Assembly (NCBI GenBank): GCA_017858515.1
Contig: JAFMBM010000021.1
Span: forward strand, 1-46,124
Direction: 5' to 3'
DNA from: Cryomorphaceae bacterium
GTDB lineage: Bacteria > Bacteroidota > Bacteroidia > Flavobacteriales > Schleiferiaceae
Length of the DNA: 46,124 nt
The position numbers and the translations under genes are program-made. The notes beneath the pieces are model-generated. The model was not told the origin of the DNA and did not search any database. It saw only the letters and a list, made by a program, of their open reading frames with translations. Positions 1-8,357 of this stretch are shown here, piece after piece; position 1 is the stretch's first letter, and each line of letters begins with the position of its first letter.

Positions 1-1
1 T

Positions 2-9
2 TACCTTTG
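2..9 (+). promoter_or_regulatory. -7 box of a Bacteroidota promoter, very close to the DUF983 start
   Basis: TACCTTTG matches the TAnnTTTG -7 element of Bacteroidota sigma-ABfr promoters. The -33 TTG would lie outside the window. The box ends only 4 nt before the ATG at 14, so initiation would fall at or within a few bases of the start codon and the mRNA could be leaderless. An identical box precedes miaB. Confidence 0.4.
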
Positions 10-13
10 TTGC

Positions 14-442
14 ATGTTAAAAAAAGGGACTAAACTCTATAGCATTCTAAGAATGCGCTGTCCAAGATGTCATGAAGAGCCGCTTTTTGAAAGCCGTTCT
101 GCCTACTCTTGGTCAAAAATGGCTACTATGCCTAAGCATTGCAGCCATTGTGGTCAGAAATACGAATTAGAACCTTCTTTTTACTACGGAGCAATGTATG
201 TTAGCTACGGTTATACAGTAGCCATTTTTGTTGCCGTTTTTATCATTACTAAGTTTGTTTTGGGTTGGGGCATTTGGGGTACAGTAGCAAGTCTTTCTCT
301 TATCTTGCTTTCAATTGGCCCCTATCTCTTACGGTTGTCTCGGAGTACGTATATCAATCTTTTTGTTCAATACGACCCTCATTTCGCTAAAAAACGCAAA
401 GGGGATACTTCTGGAGGAAGCTCAGAACCTTCGAATAAGTGA
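14..442 (+). CDS. DUF983 family membrane protein
   Basis: This is a small membrane protein of unknown function, 142 aa. Seen: two CxxC pairs near the N-terminus (CPRC about residues 16-19 and CSHC about 43-46), consistent with a zinc-ribbon-like cytosolic head. A conserved-looking GAMYVSYGYT stretch follows, then two hydrophobic segments (about residues 68-83 and 87-106) and a basic/Ser-rich tail. This arrangement is that of the DUF983 family, common in Bacteroidota and Proteobacteria, with no established biochemical role. Its 3' end overlaps the 3' end of the convergent FAD oxidoreductase gene by 64 bp. The start is the only ATG ahead of the Cys motifs. Confidence 0.85.
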   Translation: MLKKGTKLYSILRMRCPRCHEEPLFESRSAYSWSKMATMPKHCSHCGQKYELEPSFYYGAMYVSYGYTVAIFVAVFIITKFVLGWGIWGTVASLSLILLSIGPYLLRLSRSTYINLFVQYDPHFAKKRKGDTSGGSSEPSNK

Positions 443-1380
443 GCTAGTAATTCAAGTGATAGCAATGGAGCCATTAATACGGCACGACTACCCATTCCAT
501 TAAATACACTGAGGTTTTTATAATTAGGAACTCGTCCAACCAAAGGCTTTCTATCCCTTGTTGTTGGCCTCACTGCCGCTAAATGACTGATCAAATGGTA
601 TTCTCCTTTCCACAGTTTCTCAAATTCTTCAATTAAAAACTCCAATCCAGTTGCAGAGGGAAGCTCATTTAAATCATCCCAAGTGTAAGTAGAGCCAATT
701 TTATATAAATGGTTTCCTAAGGGCAGTACAAATACTCCACCGTGCAGGATTCCATCTCGTATAGGAAAACTTTCTGAAAAGATTATAATCACCTCCCCCT
801 TCGCTGGATTAAAGGCCTTAGGTTCAATTCCAAAGGGAAGAGTATCGGATTTCCAGCCCTGACAAAGAACAGTCTCTATCTCATCATTCAAATCTGAAAT
901 ATTCCAACATCGCTCAATTAAGTTTAGCGATGGACTTTTCATTTCTTGAGTAACTTCTAGAAATACTTCTGTATCTAGCCATCCAACATTATTAAGTTCG
1001 CCTAATATTCTATTTAACTCCGCATTTCTGCTTATTCTCCCAAGGTATTTTTCTCCTAAGGGAGATTCCGCTTTTACTTCCCAATCATTTATTTCACCAT
1101 CGGTATAGAGAATATGATACAGAGGTAAAGTTTGATAAAACGATCTACCCGTTTCACTTTCAAGCCAATGATAAAATGCTCGAGATGAATTCATGAAATC
1201 CTCTGCTCTTTGGATGAACTTTAATCGCTTCAGTGCCAAAGGATTACTAATTCCAGCTGCAACTAAACTAGAACTCGGCCTTCCCCAAGTCCACCATTCT
1301 ACAGTATATCCACTTTCTAAGGCTTGCATAGCGAAAATACTTCCAGCTAATCCACCGCCTATCACTCTTATTCGCTGCAT
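379..1380 (-). CDS. FAD-dependent oxidoreductase (DAO/glycine oxidase-like)
   Basis: This 333-aa protein is probably a soluble flavoprotein of the D-amino-acid-oxidase (DAO) superfamily; the substrate is unknown. Seen: it opens with a dinucleotide-binding motif, RVIGGGLAGSIFA (GxGxxG, about residues 4-16). A family-like C-terminal region follows, with AVRPTTRDRKPLVGR and later VFNGMGSRAVLMAPLLS, the FAD-contacting end of DAO proteins. I place the start at 1380 because the Rossmann motif begins two residues after that Met. An upstream ATG at 1446 would add 22 residues and run back through the gldN terminator. It lies last in the porP-gldKLMN direction but is separated from gldN by a terminator that almost touches its start codon. 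Its role in secretion, if any, is unknown. Confidence 0.8.
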   Translation of the reverse strand: MQRIRVIGGGLAGSIFAMQALESGYTVEWWTWGRPSSSLVAAGISNPLALKRLKFIQRAEDFMNSSRAFYHWLESETGRSFYQTLPLYHILYTDGEINDWEVKAESPLGEKYLGRISRNAELNRILGELNNVGWLDTEVFLEVTQEMKSPSLNLIERCWNISDLNDEIETVLCQGWKSDTLPFGIEPKAFNPAKGEVIIIFSESFPIRDGILHGGVFVLPLGNHLYKIGSTYTWDDLNELPSATGLEFLIEEFEKLWKGEYHLISHLAAVRPTTRDRKPLVGRVPNYKNLSVFNGMGSRAVLMAPLLSLELLAHLFEGSELPPEVSPLRFLAK

Positions 1381-1384
1381 AGAT

Positions 1385-1416
1385 TCAATAAAAAAGGCCA
1401 CCCAATGGGTGGCCTT
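1385..1416 (-). terminator. Rho-independent terminator after gldN
   Basis: Read on the minus strand, AAGGCCACCC and GGGTGGCCTT (1407-1416 and 1394-1403) form a perfect 10-bp stem with a 3-nt loop, followed by a T run (about 1389-1393). It ends the gldN side of the T9SS operon. The ATG of the FAD oxidoreductase lies about 10 nt beyond the T run, so that gene depends on read-through or on a promoter overlapping the terminator. Confidence 0.8.
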
Positions 1417-1433
1417 CATAATTAAAATATTTT

Positions 1434-2294
1434 CTAAAATTCCCACATATCGTGCTCCATATTACGGAGATTCTCACGAATAGCTTGAGCTTCTAAAAGC
1501 TGGCTCAATGCATCATTTCTCTTGTAATCAGCGATGGTTCTATCAAAGACATTCTCTTCCTTGTAAAGCACGCTATTAAACTGTCTTAAATGAAATACCT
1601 CATCAAAGGTTAAACGACGCGCATCATTATTTCTGTTGAAAGCAGTATGCGTATGCAATGCGTAGCGAGCATCTGGAAACCACACCCAAAAAAGCGGGTA
1701 TGAATTTGCAGGGTTTTTTGGATCTTGAACAAATGGAGCAATACCAATTATTCTATTCTTCATTTCGCCTCTTTGCTTATCAAAAAACCAATCGGACTTT
1801 ATTAAATAAGCTGTAACATTATTTGCGCGTACACGAATAGTATCTAAGAAATAGGTGCTAGGATCCTCTCTTCTTACAGGCAAGTCCGGATCTCTAGGAA
1901 TAGTATCTAAACTAGAAACCAATTGTTCTAAAGCCTCAGGCGTAAGAGGAATGGTGAATCTATCGTCTTTAAACACTTCCAAAATAGTGCCTTCAGAAAT
2001 AATACCATCTACAAGCACGTCAAATAAAGGCTTTCTATCTACTACCGCTTTAAGAGGATAATACAAATGATGATTCATTTTCTCCTTTAGCTCTATTCTC
2101 TCCCAATGTCTAGTAGACCAGAGCATGTCTGCCTGTCTGAGAAAAGGATAAGCTACTACTCTATTGTGGTATTGGAATTTAGTGGGTTCTGGAATTACAC
2201 CATCATCATCTGGCGTTAGGATCTGAGCTTCGCTCATAAATCCAAACATCATTAACGACAGGAAAAAAGAAAGGAAATATCTCAGATTCTTCAT
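1434..2294 (-). CDS. gldN: Type IX secretion/gliding protein GldN (PorN)
   Basis: GldN (PorN) is a periplasmic T9SS component that forms a ring with the lipoprotein GldK beneath the outer membrane and contacts the GldM periplasmic tip. Seen: a 286-aa protein with an N-terminal signal peptide ending near SEAQ (about residue 24). The mature part has aromatic-rich segments typical of GldN, such as RVVAYPFLRQADMLWSTRHW and PLFWVWFPDARYALHTHTAF. It is the last gene of porP-gldK-gldL-gldM-gldN, starting 6 nt after gldM stops, so co-transcription is very likely. A hairpin terminator follows. Length matches the family. Confidence 0.95.
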   Translation of the reverse strand: MKNLRYFLSFFLSLMMFGFMSEAQILTPDDDGVIPEPTKFQYHNRVVAYPFLRQADMLWSTRHWERIELKEKMNHHLYYPLKAVVDRKPLFDVLVDGIISEGTILEVFKDDRFTIPLTPEALEQLVSSLDTIPRDPDLPVRREDPSTYFLDTIRVRANNVTAYLIKSDWFFDKQRGEMKNRIIGIAPFVQDPKNPANSYPLFWVWFPDARYALHTHTAFNRNNDARRLTFDEVFHLRQFNSVLYKEENVFDRTIADYKRNDALSQLLEAQAIRENLRNMEHDMWEF

Positions 2295-2300
2295 TGCAAA

Positions 2301-3830
2301 TTAGTTGTTTACATCAATTGAAAAGCCAGCAGCACTTACCCGCAGACCTTTAGGACCAGAAGCCTTAATGTTTCTAAACACGATAGTAGCACCGTTTTTC
2401 GTCTTATCGATAAGGGCTTTAGAACCTGCATTTAAACGATTACCTTGAATCTTTTCTGGTGGAAAACCAGGAATAACTACCTCAAAGGATGTAACGCTCA
2501 ATTCAAGATCAAAAGCAAAGTCTGGTAACTTCGCGTCTACAGATGCATTCTTTATGAAGCTAGCTGAACGAAGAACTTCTTTCTGTCCTTGAAGAGAGCC
2601 TTCAGCGGAAGGAACCGACTTAACTCTGAAAGTCTTTTTTCCCATTTGCTTCACCGTTCCATCTTCACCTTCAACAGCTACGTTTATACTAATTTCCTTG
2701 TCATTTACACTTGAAACATCTGCCATATATTGACCTGCAGAAACTTGTCTAATACCTGGTCCTGTAACTCTAACTTTTGCAGGGTCATAACCAGGTACAC
2801 CTATTTCCAATGGATTGTCCACGTTGCGATATAAAACATTCATCTTAGACGGCGAGATTACTGCTGTCGGCGGCGACACATTGTACGAGCCTTCTACATC
2901 GTATTCCTTCATCACACCATTTTGCTTAAGTCTAATCTTACCAGCCCATTTTTGCTCACCAACCGAATTCGCTGGTAGTTTAAATGTTCCTTTTCCGTCA
3001 ATAATGGCTGAAGCATCTATAGCTTGACCGTTAATCAGAATTTCCGGATTCTGAGTTCTATCATAAGCCGCAAGGAAAACCTGCGCCTCATACTGATCAC
3101 CTTGTGTTACAAATTGGCTTTTGGGAATTGACACAGGAATAACGTCTGTAAACTTTAAATCTGACTTACCAATATTCTTTTGCAACTCACCGATTACATC
3201 TGATTCAGCATTTCTAATTTTGGCTTGATAGTCAGTAAGAAAAGCTAATACCGCTGCTAATGGATAATGCTCGAAAGTAGCATTTTCCCAACTTACTTGC
3301 TTTCCTTCCATGGAAACATCATCGGTGTTAAATGCATTTTTGATAGAAGACACAATTGCCTCATTACCTTTTACATAATTAGATAAAGCCTCTCTATGCC
3401 CTTCAATACTAGCCCGAAGTTCTTTTCCTCGACCTTCTACAAGCATATAGGTTGCAGCTTTTTCGCGATTATCTAAGCCTTTCGGAATCATTTGTCCAGA
3501 TTTTTCAATCTCACCACCTGTAAGTTCTACTAAATCTTTCTTGATTGTTTCGATGGTAGAATACAATGCATCTGACTTAGATTTAACCTCGAAAGCCTTA
3601 TCCTTCCATTCGCCTGCCTTAGCTGGATTCTCAATTGCAGCAGCTGTGAATTGGCTATATACTTCACCATTCTTCTGTTCTACAATCTGAGCACCTTGCT
3701 CAAGGCCATCTTCTAGCTTAACTAAAGCATCTAGGATGTCTTTGGAAATGTTCAAGGCTAATAAAGCCGTCAACACCAAATACATCATATTAATCATTTT
3801 CTGTCTTGGAGACAGATTACCTCCTGCCAT
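2301..3830 (-). CDS. gldM: Type IX secretion motor protein GldM (PorM)
   Basis: GldM (PorM) is the rotor/shaft of the T9SS motor: a dimer with one transmembrane helix each inside a GldL pentamer, and a long periplasmic chain of Ig-like domains reaching GldK/GldN. Seen: 509 aa. The N-terminus SPRQKMINMMYLVLTALLAL carries the family Arg just before the helix (R8) and the MMYLVLTALLALN transmembrane segment. The rest is a long periplasmic region with Ig-like beta-strand patterning (for example SPSKMNVLYRNVDNPLEIGV). Established family knowledge: proton flow through GldL drives rotation of GldM. It sits between gldL (43 nt upstream) and gldN (6 nt downstream) in the canonical order. Confidence 0.96.
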   Translation of the reverse strand: MAGGNLSPRQKMINMMYLVLTALLALNISKDILDALVKLEDGLEQGAQIVEQKNGEVYSQFTAAAIENPAKAGEWKDKAFEVKSKSDALYSTIETIKKDLVELTGGEIEKSGQMIPKGLDNREKAATYMLVEGRGKELRASIEGHREALSNYVKGNEAIVSSIKNAFNTDDVSMEGKQVSWENATFEHYPLAAVLAFLTDYQAKIRNAESDVIGELQKNIGKSDLKFTDVIPVSIPKSQFVTQGDQYEAQVFLAAYDRTQNPEILINGQAIDASAIIDGKGTFKLPANSVGEQKWAGKIRLKQNGVMKEYDVEGSYNVSPPTAVISPSKMNVLYRNVDNPLEIGVPGYDPAKVRVTGPGIRQVSAGQYMADVSSVNDKEISINVAVEGEDGTVKQMGKKTFRVKSVPSAEGSLQGQKEVLRSASFIKNASVDAKLPDFAFDLELSVTSFEVVIPGFPPEKIQGNRLNAGSKALIDKTKNGATIVFRNIKASGPKGLRVSAAGFSIDVNN

Positions 3831-3873
3831 TCTTTCTTCTTTTTGGCTTTGTTATTCTATTCTACTTGATGAC

Positions 3874-4560
3874 TTAATTTCTGCCGCCGTTCATTGCACT
3901 CAACATACCTCCGTATACTGAGTTGAGATTCTTCATATTGTCTATGAGACCTGAAACCTCAGCATTCAACTTAGTTGAATCTTGAACACTTTCCTGAAGA
4001 TTCTCCATGAGCGCATTCTGCAACTCAACATGCCCTGCTGATGATTCCAACTGAACTGCATACAAAGCATTCAATGACTCCATATTCTTAGAAGCCATGC
4101 TCAATTGCTTACTGTAATCCTGAGTGGCTACAGCAGCCGACGCGGTTTCATTTAGTTGAAGCGCAGTATCGCCAAACTTTCTTAAGCCCATTCCTAGACT
4201 TTCTATTAGGTCTTTGTCGACTTTGGCCTCTTCCAGCATATTGTCCAACTCTTGAGTTAAGGTTAGACCATTGCTATTATCTTTATGTCTAGAACCGCCT
4301 TCTGAAAGTCCATCAATGTCTTCCATACCAGCTAATTCTGGATATACCAATGTCCAATCAACTTCTTGATGAGGCTTTTCGAAAGCAGAGAAGAAGAAAA
4401 TCACGGCTTCAGTTGTTAAACCAACTACAAGCATAAAGTCAGCTCCAGGCAAGTGTAAAATCTTGAACATGGCTCCTAAAATTACTACTGATGCTCCCCA
4501 TCCATAGAGTTTTGCCATGAAGTTCTTGAAGCGCTTTCCGTTTACATCGATAAATGCCAT
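3874..4560 (-). CDS. gldL: Type IX secretion motor protein GldL (PorL)
   Basis: GldL (PorL) is the stator-like cytoplasmic-membrane subunit that powers T9SS and gliding using the proton motive force. Seen: 228 aa with two transmembrane helices (about residues 18-35 and 41-58). The family charges are present: K33 and H36 at the end of helix 1 (GAMFKILHLPG) and E51 in helix 2 (GLTTEAVIFFFSAF). A long cytoplasmic helical tail follows. In studied homologues these charged residues are needed for function. Its ATG lies 44 nt after the gldK stop. Compare the shorter paralogue at 37730-38200, which keeps Lys and Glu but not His. Confidence 0.96.
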   Translation of the reverse strand: MAFIDVNGKRFKNFMAKLYGWGASVVILGAMFKILHLPGADFMLVVGLTTEAVIFFFSAFEKPHQEVDWTLVYPELAGMEDIDGLSEGGSRHKDNSNGLTLTQELDNMLEEAKVDKDLIESLGMGLRKFGDTALQLNETASAAVATQDYSKQLSMASKNMESLNALYAVQLESSAGHVELQNALMENLQESVQDSTKLNAEVSGLIDNMKNLNSVYGGMLSAMNGGRN

Positions 4561-4604
4561 AGGTATTGAGGTATTTGGTGTTAGGTGTTTCTGTTTACTG
4601 TTTA

Positions 4605-6032
4605 CTAAAAATCTTTGGCATCTCTACCCAAGAAATCTTGAATAGTTCTAAAGCCCACATAGCTTTTGCCGGTATCTTGATATTCAAAGTCGCGAGTACT
4701 TACTTGCATAAATGCTGCTACGTCTTTCCAAGAGCCCCCACGAATTACTTTGCGCTTAAGTGTAACGTCATCTGTCTCACTCGCATTGTATTGGAAATCT
4801 GGAGAAATATCGCTCACATAATAGTAGCTAGCCGCTTCGTAGGCAGTGCTAGTCCATTCCGCTACATTACCACCCATGCAGTATAAATTAAACCCATTCG
4901 GACTATAAGCCGTAGCTTTCACTGGATAAAACCCTCCATCTGCAGTAAGGTTACCACGCATCGGCTTGAAATTAGCCAAATAACAACCCGAGCTATTGGT
5001 TGCATACGGTCCACCCCATGGATAGGTTACTAAGTTCTGACCGCCACGTGAAGCATACTCCCATTCTGCTTCAGTTGGAAGCCTAAAGTCTTGTTCTGTT
5101 ACACCTTCTTCTCTTCTCAAATAATCATTACGATATTTCGAACGCCAGTTAGCGAAAGCGCGCGCCTGATGCCAATTCACTCCAACAACTGGATAATCAT
5201 CATAGGCTGGGTGCCAAAAATACTTATCATGTTGAGGCTCATTAAACGAATAGGTTAAATCATGAACCCAACAAAGTGTATCGGGGTAAATATTGATGAT
5301 CTCCTTTTCAATGAAAGAACTTCTGTCTGAAATCTCTTTGTTCTCCTTAATGAAATCACGATAGTTGTACTCAAGCCCATCGCCATCTTTATCACCATAG
5401 TCGTATTCTACACGGTTTTGTTTTCTTCCAGCCTTTTGGCGATTCAACCAATAGTAAACGTAATTCAATTGGCGAGAATCTACCATTTTACCTCCTTGGA
5501 AACGTTCTTCGGGAGAGATGAAAATGGATTCAATAATTTCTGTGTATTCCGTACTTGGATAACGATCTGTTCTCCATTCAAGGTAAGGCTCCCAATTTAT
5601 ATGACGTTGCAAGCTATCGGGATAATTGAGTGCTATGTATTCTTGATAGAAGGTTGGCTCTGCCATTTCAGCATAGTCAATAAACTCATATCCCTCCGCA
5701 AGCCCATCCTCCGCTAAACGAAAACGTACAATAGAATCGCGAACCCAATTCACAAACTGGCGATACTCATTATTGGTAATTTCCGTCTGGTCCATATAAA
5801 AAGACCGCACAGAAACCGTTTTGGTTGGTGCCGTGAGTGTATATGGCAAATCCTGATCCGCATTTCCCATGTTATAGGAGCCCTGCGGGATGTACACCAT
5901 ACCAAATGGATCCGATGGGAACCACTCTTGTCTGTCTTGAACGCCCACTAATTCACCATGATCATTACTACTGCAAGCAGCCAATAACATCATTACTGAT
6001 GACAATAGAAGCACTTTATTTGTTCTCTTCAT
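4605..6032 (-). CDS. gldK: Type IX secretion lipoprotein GldK (PorK)
   Basis: GldK (PorK) is an outer-membrane-anchored periplasmic lipoprotein that forms the T9SS ring with GldN. Seen: 475 aa with a lipoprotein signal and lipobox (MLLAACSS, Cys about residue 20). The body has a formylglycine-generating-enzyme/sulfatase-modifying fold signature: YIPQGSYNMGNAD near the start, VVGVNWHQARAFANWR, RLPTEAEWEYASRGG, GGNVAEWTS and a C-terminal RGGSWKD...VGFRTI. In GldK this fold is structural rather than catalytic (family knowledge). It lies 51 nt after porP; a short inverted repeat (ATCCC/GGGAT, 6062-6077) sits in that gap. Confidence 0.95.
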   Translation of the reverse strand: MKRTNKVLLLSSVMMLLAACSSNDHGELVGVQDRQEWFPSDPFGMVYIPQGSYNMGNADQDLPYTLTAPTKTVSVRSFYMDQTEITNNEYRQFVNWVRDSIVRFRLAEDGLAEGYEFIDYAEMAEPTFYQEYIALNYPDSLQRHINWEPYLEWRTDRYPSTEYTEIIESIFISPEERFQGGKMVDSRQLNYVYYWLNRQKAGRKQNRVEYDYGDKDGDGLEYNYRDFIKENKEISDRSSFIEKEIINIYPDTLCWVHDLTYSFNEPQHDKYFWHPAYDDYPVVGVNWHQARAFANWRSKYRNDYLRREEGVTEQDFRLPTEAEWEYASRGGQNLVTYPWGGPYATNSSGCYLANFKPMRGNLTADGGFYPVKATAYSPNGFNLYCMGGNVAEWTSTAYEAASYYYVSDISPDFQYNASETDDVTLKRKVIRGGSWKDVAAFMQVSTRDFEYQDTGKSYVGFRTIQDFLGRDAKDF

Positions 6033-6083
6033 AGTTTCTCCTTGAAGACTAATACTTTAAGATCCCTGTTTGGGGATGCAATG

Positions 6084-7034
6084 TTACAAAAACCTTGGAT
6101 TCCTATTACTACCCTTTTCTCTAGCTGGAATTTCTATTCTAAAACAGTATCCCAACATTATTTCATGGCTACCTCCGCTTGTTACCGATATGTCGGACAA
6201 GGTAATATCGTATGAGTAACCTAATTTTAAGCTCGGCAAAATGAAAAGACCTGCTTGAATGGCTAAAGCATCTTGGTTGCGATAAGTAACGCCTCCCCAC
6301 ACTTTATTATTGTACATAGCATTCACGTTAACGTCTGCTGTCATTGGGCCTGCAAGATCTGACTTCACCATAATGGCTGGCATAAGTGCCCAATTTGTAT
6401 TGGGGATATACCAATTATAACCTCCCATTAAATAATAGTGTCGCTTACTTCTGAATGCAAATTCACCCACACCCACTTGACTTCCTAATGCAAAAGTTCC
6501 TTCAATACCCCTGGTAGTTGAAAGCCCTCCCCAAACTTTATCATTCTCAAAATAAACTCCAAAATTGAGATCAGGCGACAAAGAGGTAGCTCCGTTTGCT
6601 GCAACGAAAGGATCAAATCCTCCAAGATTGCCATCCGGAAACACCCAATCGCCAGAGGTTACGCTTTTGTTCTTGAAGTCTACCATCAAACCAAAACCAA
6701 GCTTTCCTCCTGCTAAGTCCATTTGGTATCCATAGGACAAACCAAAAGATATATCCTGAAAAAACCCAATTTGATCATTTGTAACAATCAGTCCCAATCC
6801 GCCGTGGAGGAATGAAATAGGAATATCAGCATTGAAATTCTGAGTTGTAGGAGCGTTGTCGAACCCCACCCATTGACTGCGATGCAATAAATCCAAACAA
6901 ATACTACCCCTATTGGCTGTATAGCCAGGGTTGTATAACAACTTATTCTGTGTAAACTGGGTAAATTGAACGTCTTGTTGGGCGGAAGCCATCCAACTAA
7001 GACCTAATGCAATTCCCAAAATTATCCTCCTCAT
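6084..7034 (-). CDS. porP: PorP/SprF family T9SS outer membrane protein
   Basis: This is a PorP/SprF-type outer membrane beta-barrel of the type IX secretion/gliding apparatus. Seen: 316 aa with a signal peptide ending near ASAQ (about residue 18), then QDVQFTQFTQNKLLYNPGY, the hallmark N-terminus of PorP/SprF proteins. Alternating hydrophobic strands rich in Gly and aromatic residues follow, including LKLGYSYDITLSD near the end. It is the first gene of a porP-gldKLMN operon, as in Porphyromonas porPKLMN. The gene is preceded by a well-spaced Bacteroidota promoter candidate. PorP and SprF cannot be separated by motif alone; gene order favours porP. Confidence 0.9.
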   Translation of the reverse strand: MRRIILGIALGLSWMASAQQDVQFTQFTQNKLLYNPGYTANRGSICLDLLHRSQWVGFDNAPTTQNFNADIPISFLHGGLGLIVTNDQIGFFQDISFGLSYGYQMDLAGGKLGFGLMVDFKNKSVTSGDWVFPDGNLGGFDPFVAANGATSLSPDLNFGVYFENDKVWGGLSTTRGIEGTFALGSQVGVGEFAFRSKRHYYLMGGYNWYIPNTNWALMPAIMVKSDLAGPMTADVNVNAMYNNKVWGGVTYRNQDALAIQAGLFILPSLKLGYSYDITLSDISVTSGGSHEIMLGYCFRIEIPAREKGSNRNPRFL

Positions 7035-7072
7035 AGGCGATTTATCATCACGTGAGCTGTATTAAATGCCGC

Positions 7073-7101
7073 TAAAGATATAGAAATTGCGGCGCATGCA
7101 A
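7073..7101 (-). promoter_or_regulatory. Candidate promoter of the porP-gldKLMN operon
   Basis: On the minus strand TTG (7099-7101) is followed after 18 nt by TATCTTTA (7073-7080), a one-mismatch match to TAnnTTTG. Spacing fits Bacteroidota -33/-7 promoters. It lies 39 nt upstream of the porP ATG and is the only such pair I see in the 150-bp gap. Confidence 0.45.
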
Positions 7102-7184
7102 GTGTTTTCAACCATTCAGTATGGGAAACTTTGTTTTTTTAACATTCAAGGCCTTGAAATTCAAGAGGTACTCAGATGTTAAAA

Positions 7185-8357
7185 TCACATTCCTTTGTGG
7201 TATGCTTTCCACCATCTATCGGGTATTTCATTCTGACAAGCCCTTTCATAGTCGTAATCAGAGCATGGAACCATTGCGATATTTCCAACCATGCCAATAT
7301 TTCTATTTCGCATGGGAACTTCCATCCACCATCTTCCACTCAATGGACTTTTATAAAAAATCAACTCTTGCTCGCCGCCCTCATTTATTAGTACAGAAAA
7401 TCGTAAATACTCTTTCTTTGAGGCAAAAGGGTAGTCTCCTTTACGGCTATCAACTCCTTCTAAGAAGTACCAAAGAGCCTGAGCAACCAGATCGGCCGTA
7501 TGCTCAGCATTAGGATGGCCTGAGTCTAAGCCGAAGATCCCTAGCGAGCTTACTTTATCGCTAATGCCTGCATATCTACTTAGCATACAGATTTCTTCTT
7601 CTAGAAATCCGTTTGGACCGGACCTCTGGCTTGCACTTGCCCCCGATCGCTTCATTGCGGCAAGGTCAATGCTCACTAGATCTGCATCTCTCATTAAAGG
7701 TTCTGCAAGTTTCAAATCCGCTCGAATCTCACCTAAACGAACTAAATCGAAATTCATTCGCTCCATCAAATCTCGCTCTTCTTGCCTGATATAATACGTT
7801 TGATAGCCAATAGCTGAAAAATTGAATAGGTTGTAAGGCTTATTTAGAATAATATGACTCACATAATTTTCCTCTGAAAGACTTAAATCATGCCTACCTA
7901 AATCAAATCGACTATCAATTGCCGCTATATTAACGGTTTGTTCTAATTTGTCATAGCCTCTATACATGCCATAGGTAAGATCCTGAGAACCACCTAAAAC
8001 AATCAAGACTATTTGTCTTGAAAGAACCTGAGCTAAGATATCTCTGAGGGCAATTTGGGTGTCTTGCAATCTTTCACCTGCATATAGATTGCCTAAATCG
8101 GCCACACCCATTCTCCAATCACCTGGAAACAGATCATAGAACTTCTTGCGAATTAAATCAGGAGAATTCTCTACCAAACCACTGCTTGAACCCCTACCTT
8201 CACAAACGCCCAAGATGGCAATTTTGCAACTCTCCCAATCTGGAAAACCTGCAATTTCATCGTGGACATAGAGTCCTGCCCCTATTTCTTGACCTTCTTC
8301 CCTATTGTATTTTTCAAGTAAGGAAGAAGGGACTGGTGACAGCCATTCCTGAAACAT
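7185..8357 (-). CDS. Arginase/formimidoylglutamase-fold protein with degenerate metal site
   Basis: This 390-aa protein belongs to the ureohydrolase (arginase/agmatinase/formimidoylglutamase) fold. Seen: the core motifs are recognisable but their manganese ligands are altered. GGDH appears as GGSQ (residues 122-125), DAHxD as DSRFD (148-152), and SxDxDxxDP as SIDLAAM (229-235). Only scattered acids remain, so hydrolase activity is doubtful. An N-terminal nucleotide-like patch (AILGVCEGRGSSSG, 47-60) is also present. Its ATG overlaps the topA stop by one base (TAATG), indicating translational coupling, and it lies upstream of porP-gldKLMN. From memory, similar genes are annotated formimidoylglutamase beside topA in other flavobacteria. 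I infer a non-catalytic or altered role. Confidence 0.7.
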   Translation of the reverse strand: MFQEWLSPVPSSLLEKYNREEGQEIGAGLYVHDEIAGFPDWESCKIAILGVCEGRGSSSGLVENSPDLIRKKFYDLFPGDWRMGVADLGNLYAGERLQDTQIALRDILAQVLSRQIVLIVLGGSQDLTYGMYRGYDKLEQTVNIAAIDSRFDLGRHDLSLSEENYVSHIILNKPYNLFNFSAIGYQTYYIRQEERDLMERMNFDLVRLGEIRADLKLAEPLMRDADLVSIDLAAMKRSGASASQRSGPNGFLEEEICMLSRYAGISDKVSSLGIFGLDSGHPNAEHTADLVAQALWYFLEGVDSRKGDYPFASKKEYLRFSVLINEGGEQELIFYKSPLSGRWWMEVPMRNRNIGMVGNIAMVPCSDYDYERACQNEIPDRWWKAYHKGM

